Shown here one piece after another: positions 63,405 through 64,000 of a DNA stretch of 64,000 nt. Source of the stretch: MWDV01 sp002070715 (lineage in GTDB: Bacteria; Verrucomicrobiota; Verrucomicrobiia; Limisphaerales; MWDV01); NCBI GenBank assembly GCA_035411585.1, contig DAONTI010000022.1:5958-69957 (forward strand), in the 5' to 3' direction. Position numbers and translations under genes: made by a program. The notes beneath the pieces are model-generated. The model was not told the DNA's origin. It did not search any database and saw only the letters and a program-made list of their open reading frames with translations. Each line of letters starts with the position of its first letter. The stretch's first letter is position 1.

Positions 63405-64000
63405 GATTCAACGCAGCGTAGGCCCGCACCGCCACTACCGACAACTCTTAAAACGGCCTGCACCCAGTTCTCCCGAAGGATAAAGTCCAGCGCCTCCGCC
63501 AGTTTGTCCGGGCAGGGGGTCGCCACCCCGAACAGCCAAGCGGGTCGTGCCACCGGCCTTCAAGAAAACCGGCGTTCGAGCGTTGAAGACTGGAAAACAG
63601 ACAAGTCCCGTCGGGGGCGACATCTCGGTAGCAACAGGCGCAAACAATTTCGCAGCTCCGTCCGGAGCGGCATCGTCTGGCCTCACAACCCAATCGCCGG
63701 TACATCCAATCTTCGCCTCGACGCAAAAGGAGGGAAGATGCCGCCCCGAACGGGGCTCGAAATGTTAGGGTTTGCGTTTCCTACAAGGATGCCGCGCCGA
63801 CGGCGCTCCCGCTGCCCGGGGTGGTTGGAGCGACCACAAGGAGTGAGCCACAGGGCCCTGGCGCGGGTGCGGGTGGCTTTTGGTTCCACAGCCGGCCTGC
63901 CGGCGCGGGGCGGCGAGCGGTCCGGATGAGTTGCACGCGGCTGATTTCCTCACACCATTTGTGTGGGACAGCCGGTGTGGAATCAATTCACAGAAGACGC
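63405..64000. other. Non-coding tail with inverted-repeat-rich element
   Basis: No convincing gene. About 63590-63830 holds a chain of short GC hairpins: GTCCCGTCGGGGGCGAC, GCTCCGTCCGGAGC (63655 region), GCCCCGAACGGGGC (63743 region) and CGCCGACGGCG (63793 region), separated by 30-50 bp. It looks like a REP-like non-coding element. Short frames across it have no family features. Confidence 0.45.

Overview
The window looks like chromosomal DNA of a Verrucomicrobiota bacterium, probably the Pedosphaera/Limisphaera side of the phylum. This is an inference from gene content. The pointers are a TIGR04073-type exosortase-associated lipoprotein, an H-X9-DG type pseudopilin, secreted proteins ending in the W...FFRL/FYRA module common in this phylum, a DUF1080 protein, DUF5010- and DUF4091-like secreted glycosidase candidates, a Gram-negative Tol-Pal set and high GC. 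I see no phage, CRISPR array or intact insertion sequence. Most genes in the first 35 kb lie on the minus strand.

Layout. (a) 0.2-7.5 kb: acetate/acetyl-CoA operon: acs, an AcuC/HDAC-like deacetylase, a CoA-transferase fused to a GNAT domain, and an ADP-forming acyl-CoA synthetase. This set could both interconvert acetate and acetyl-CoA and control Acs by lysine acetylation. (b) 7.8-12.2 kb: an alpha/beta-hydrolase with a transglutaminase-like tail, a pseudopilin, and an S9 peptidase carrying a decayed pilin N-terminus. (c) 12.5-23 kb: an accessory island of small Cys-rich exported proteins, exported proteins with one C-terminal membrane segment, two MauE/DoxX-like redox membrane proteins (one frameshifted), a LuxR-type response regulator and a deleted copy of that regulator. 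This is the most novel part. (d) 23.3-29.7 kb: a Wzy/O-antigen-ligase-like protein, an M14 carboxypeptidase, ispE and a TIGR04073 lipoprotein. (e) 29.8-35.2 kb: tatC, tatA, pal, tolB, tonB/tolA-like, tolR, tolQ. (f) 35.7-48.5 kb: housekeeping genes: infA, a receiver-only regulator, ubiE/menG, a sugar-nucleotide epimerase, a cell-wall amidase, ychF, tRNA-Val, a hotdog thioesterase, a TolC-like protein, Sua5, trpD and pntAA-pntAB-pntB. (g) 48.5-63.4 kb: mainly secreted, glycan-oriented proteins, with a GT4 glycosyltransferase, a purple-acid-phosphatase-like enzyme, DUF1080, an esterase and an amidohydrolase with a CBM9-like tail. (h) The last 0.6 kb is rich in inverted repeats and has no convincing gene.

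A recurring oddity is a low-complexity element built from short units resembling CCGAAGT and CAACCCT. It is inserted in frame into at least three genes (7.8, 19.3 and 23.3 kb) at loops or tails. In the island, MauE-like proteins beside Cys-rich secreted peptides suggest dedicated disulfide formation for an exported peptide family. MauE serves the disulfide-rich small subunit of methylamine dehydrogenase, and similar pairings are known in Bacteroidota. The role here is inference.
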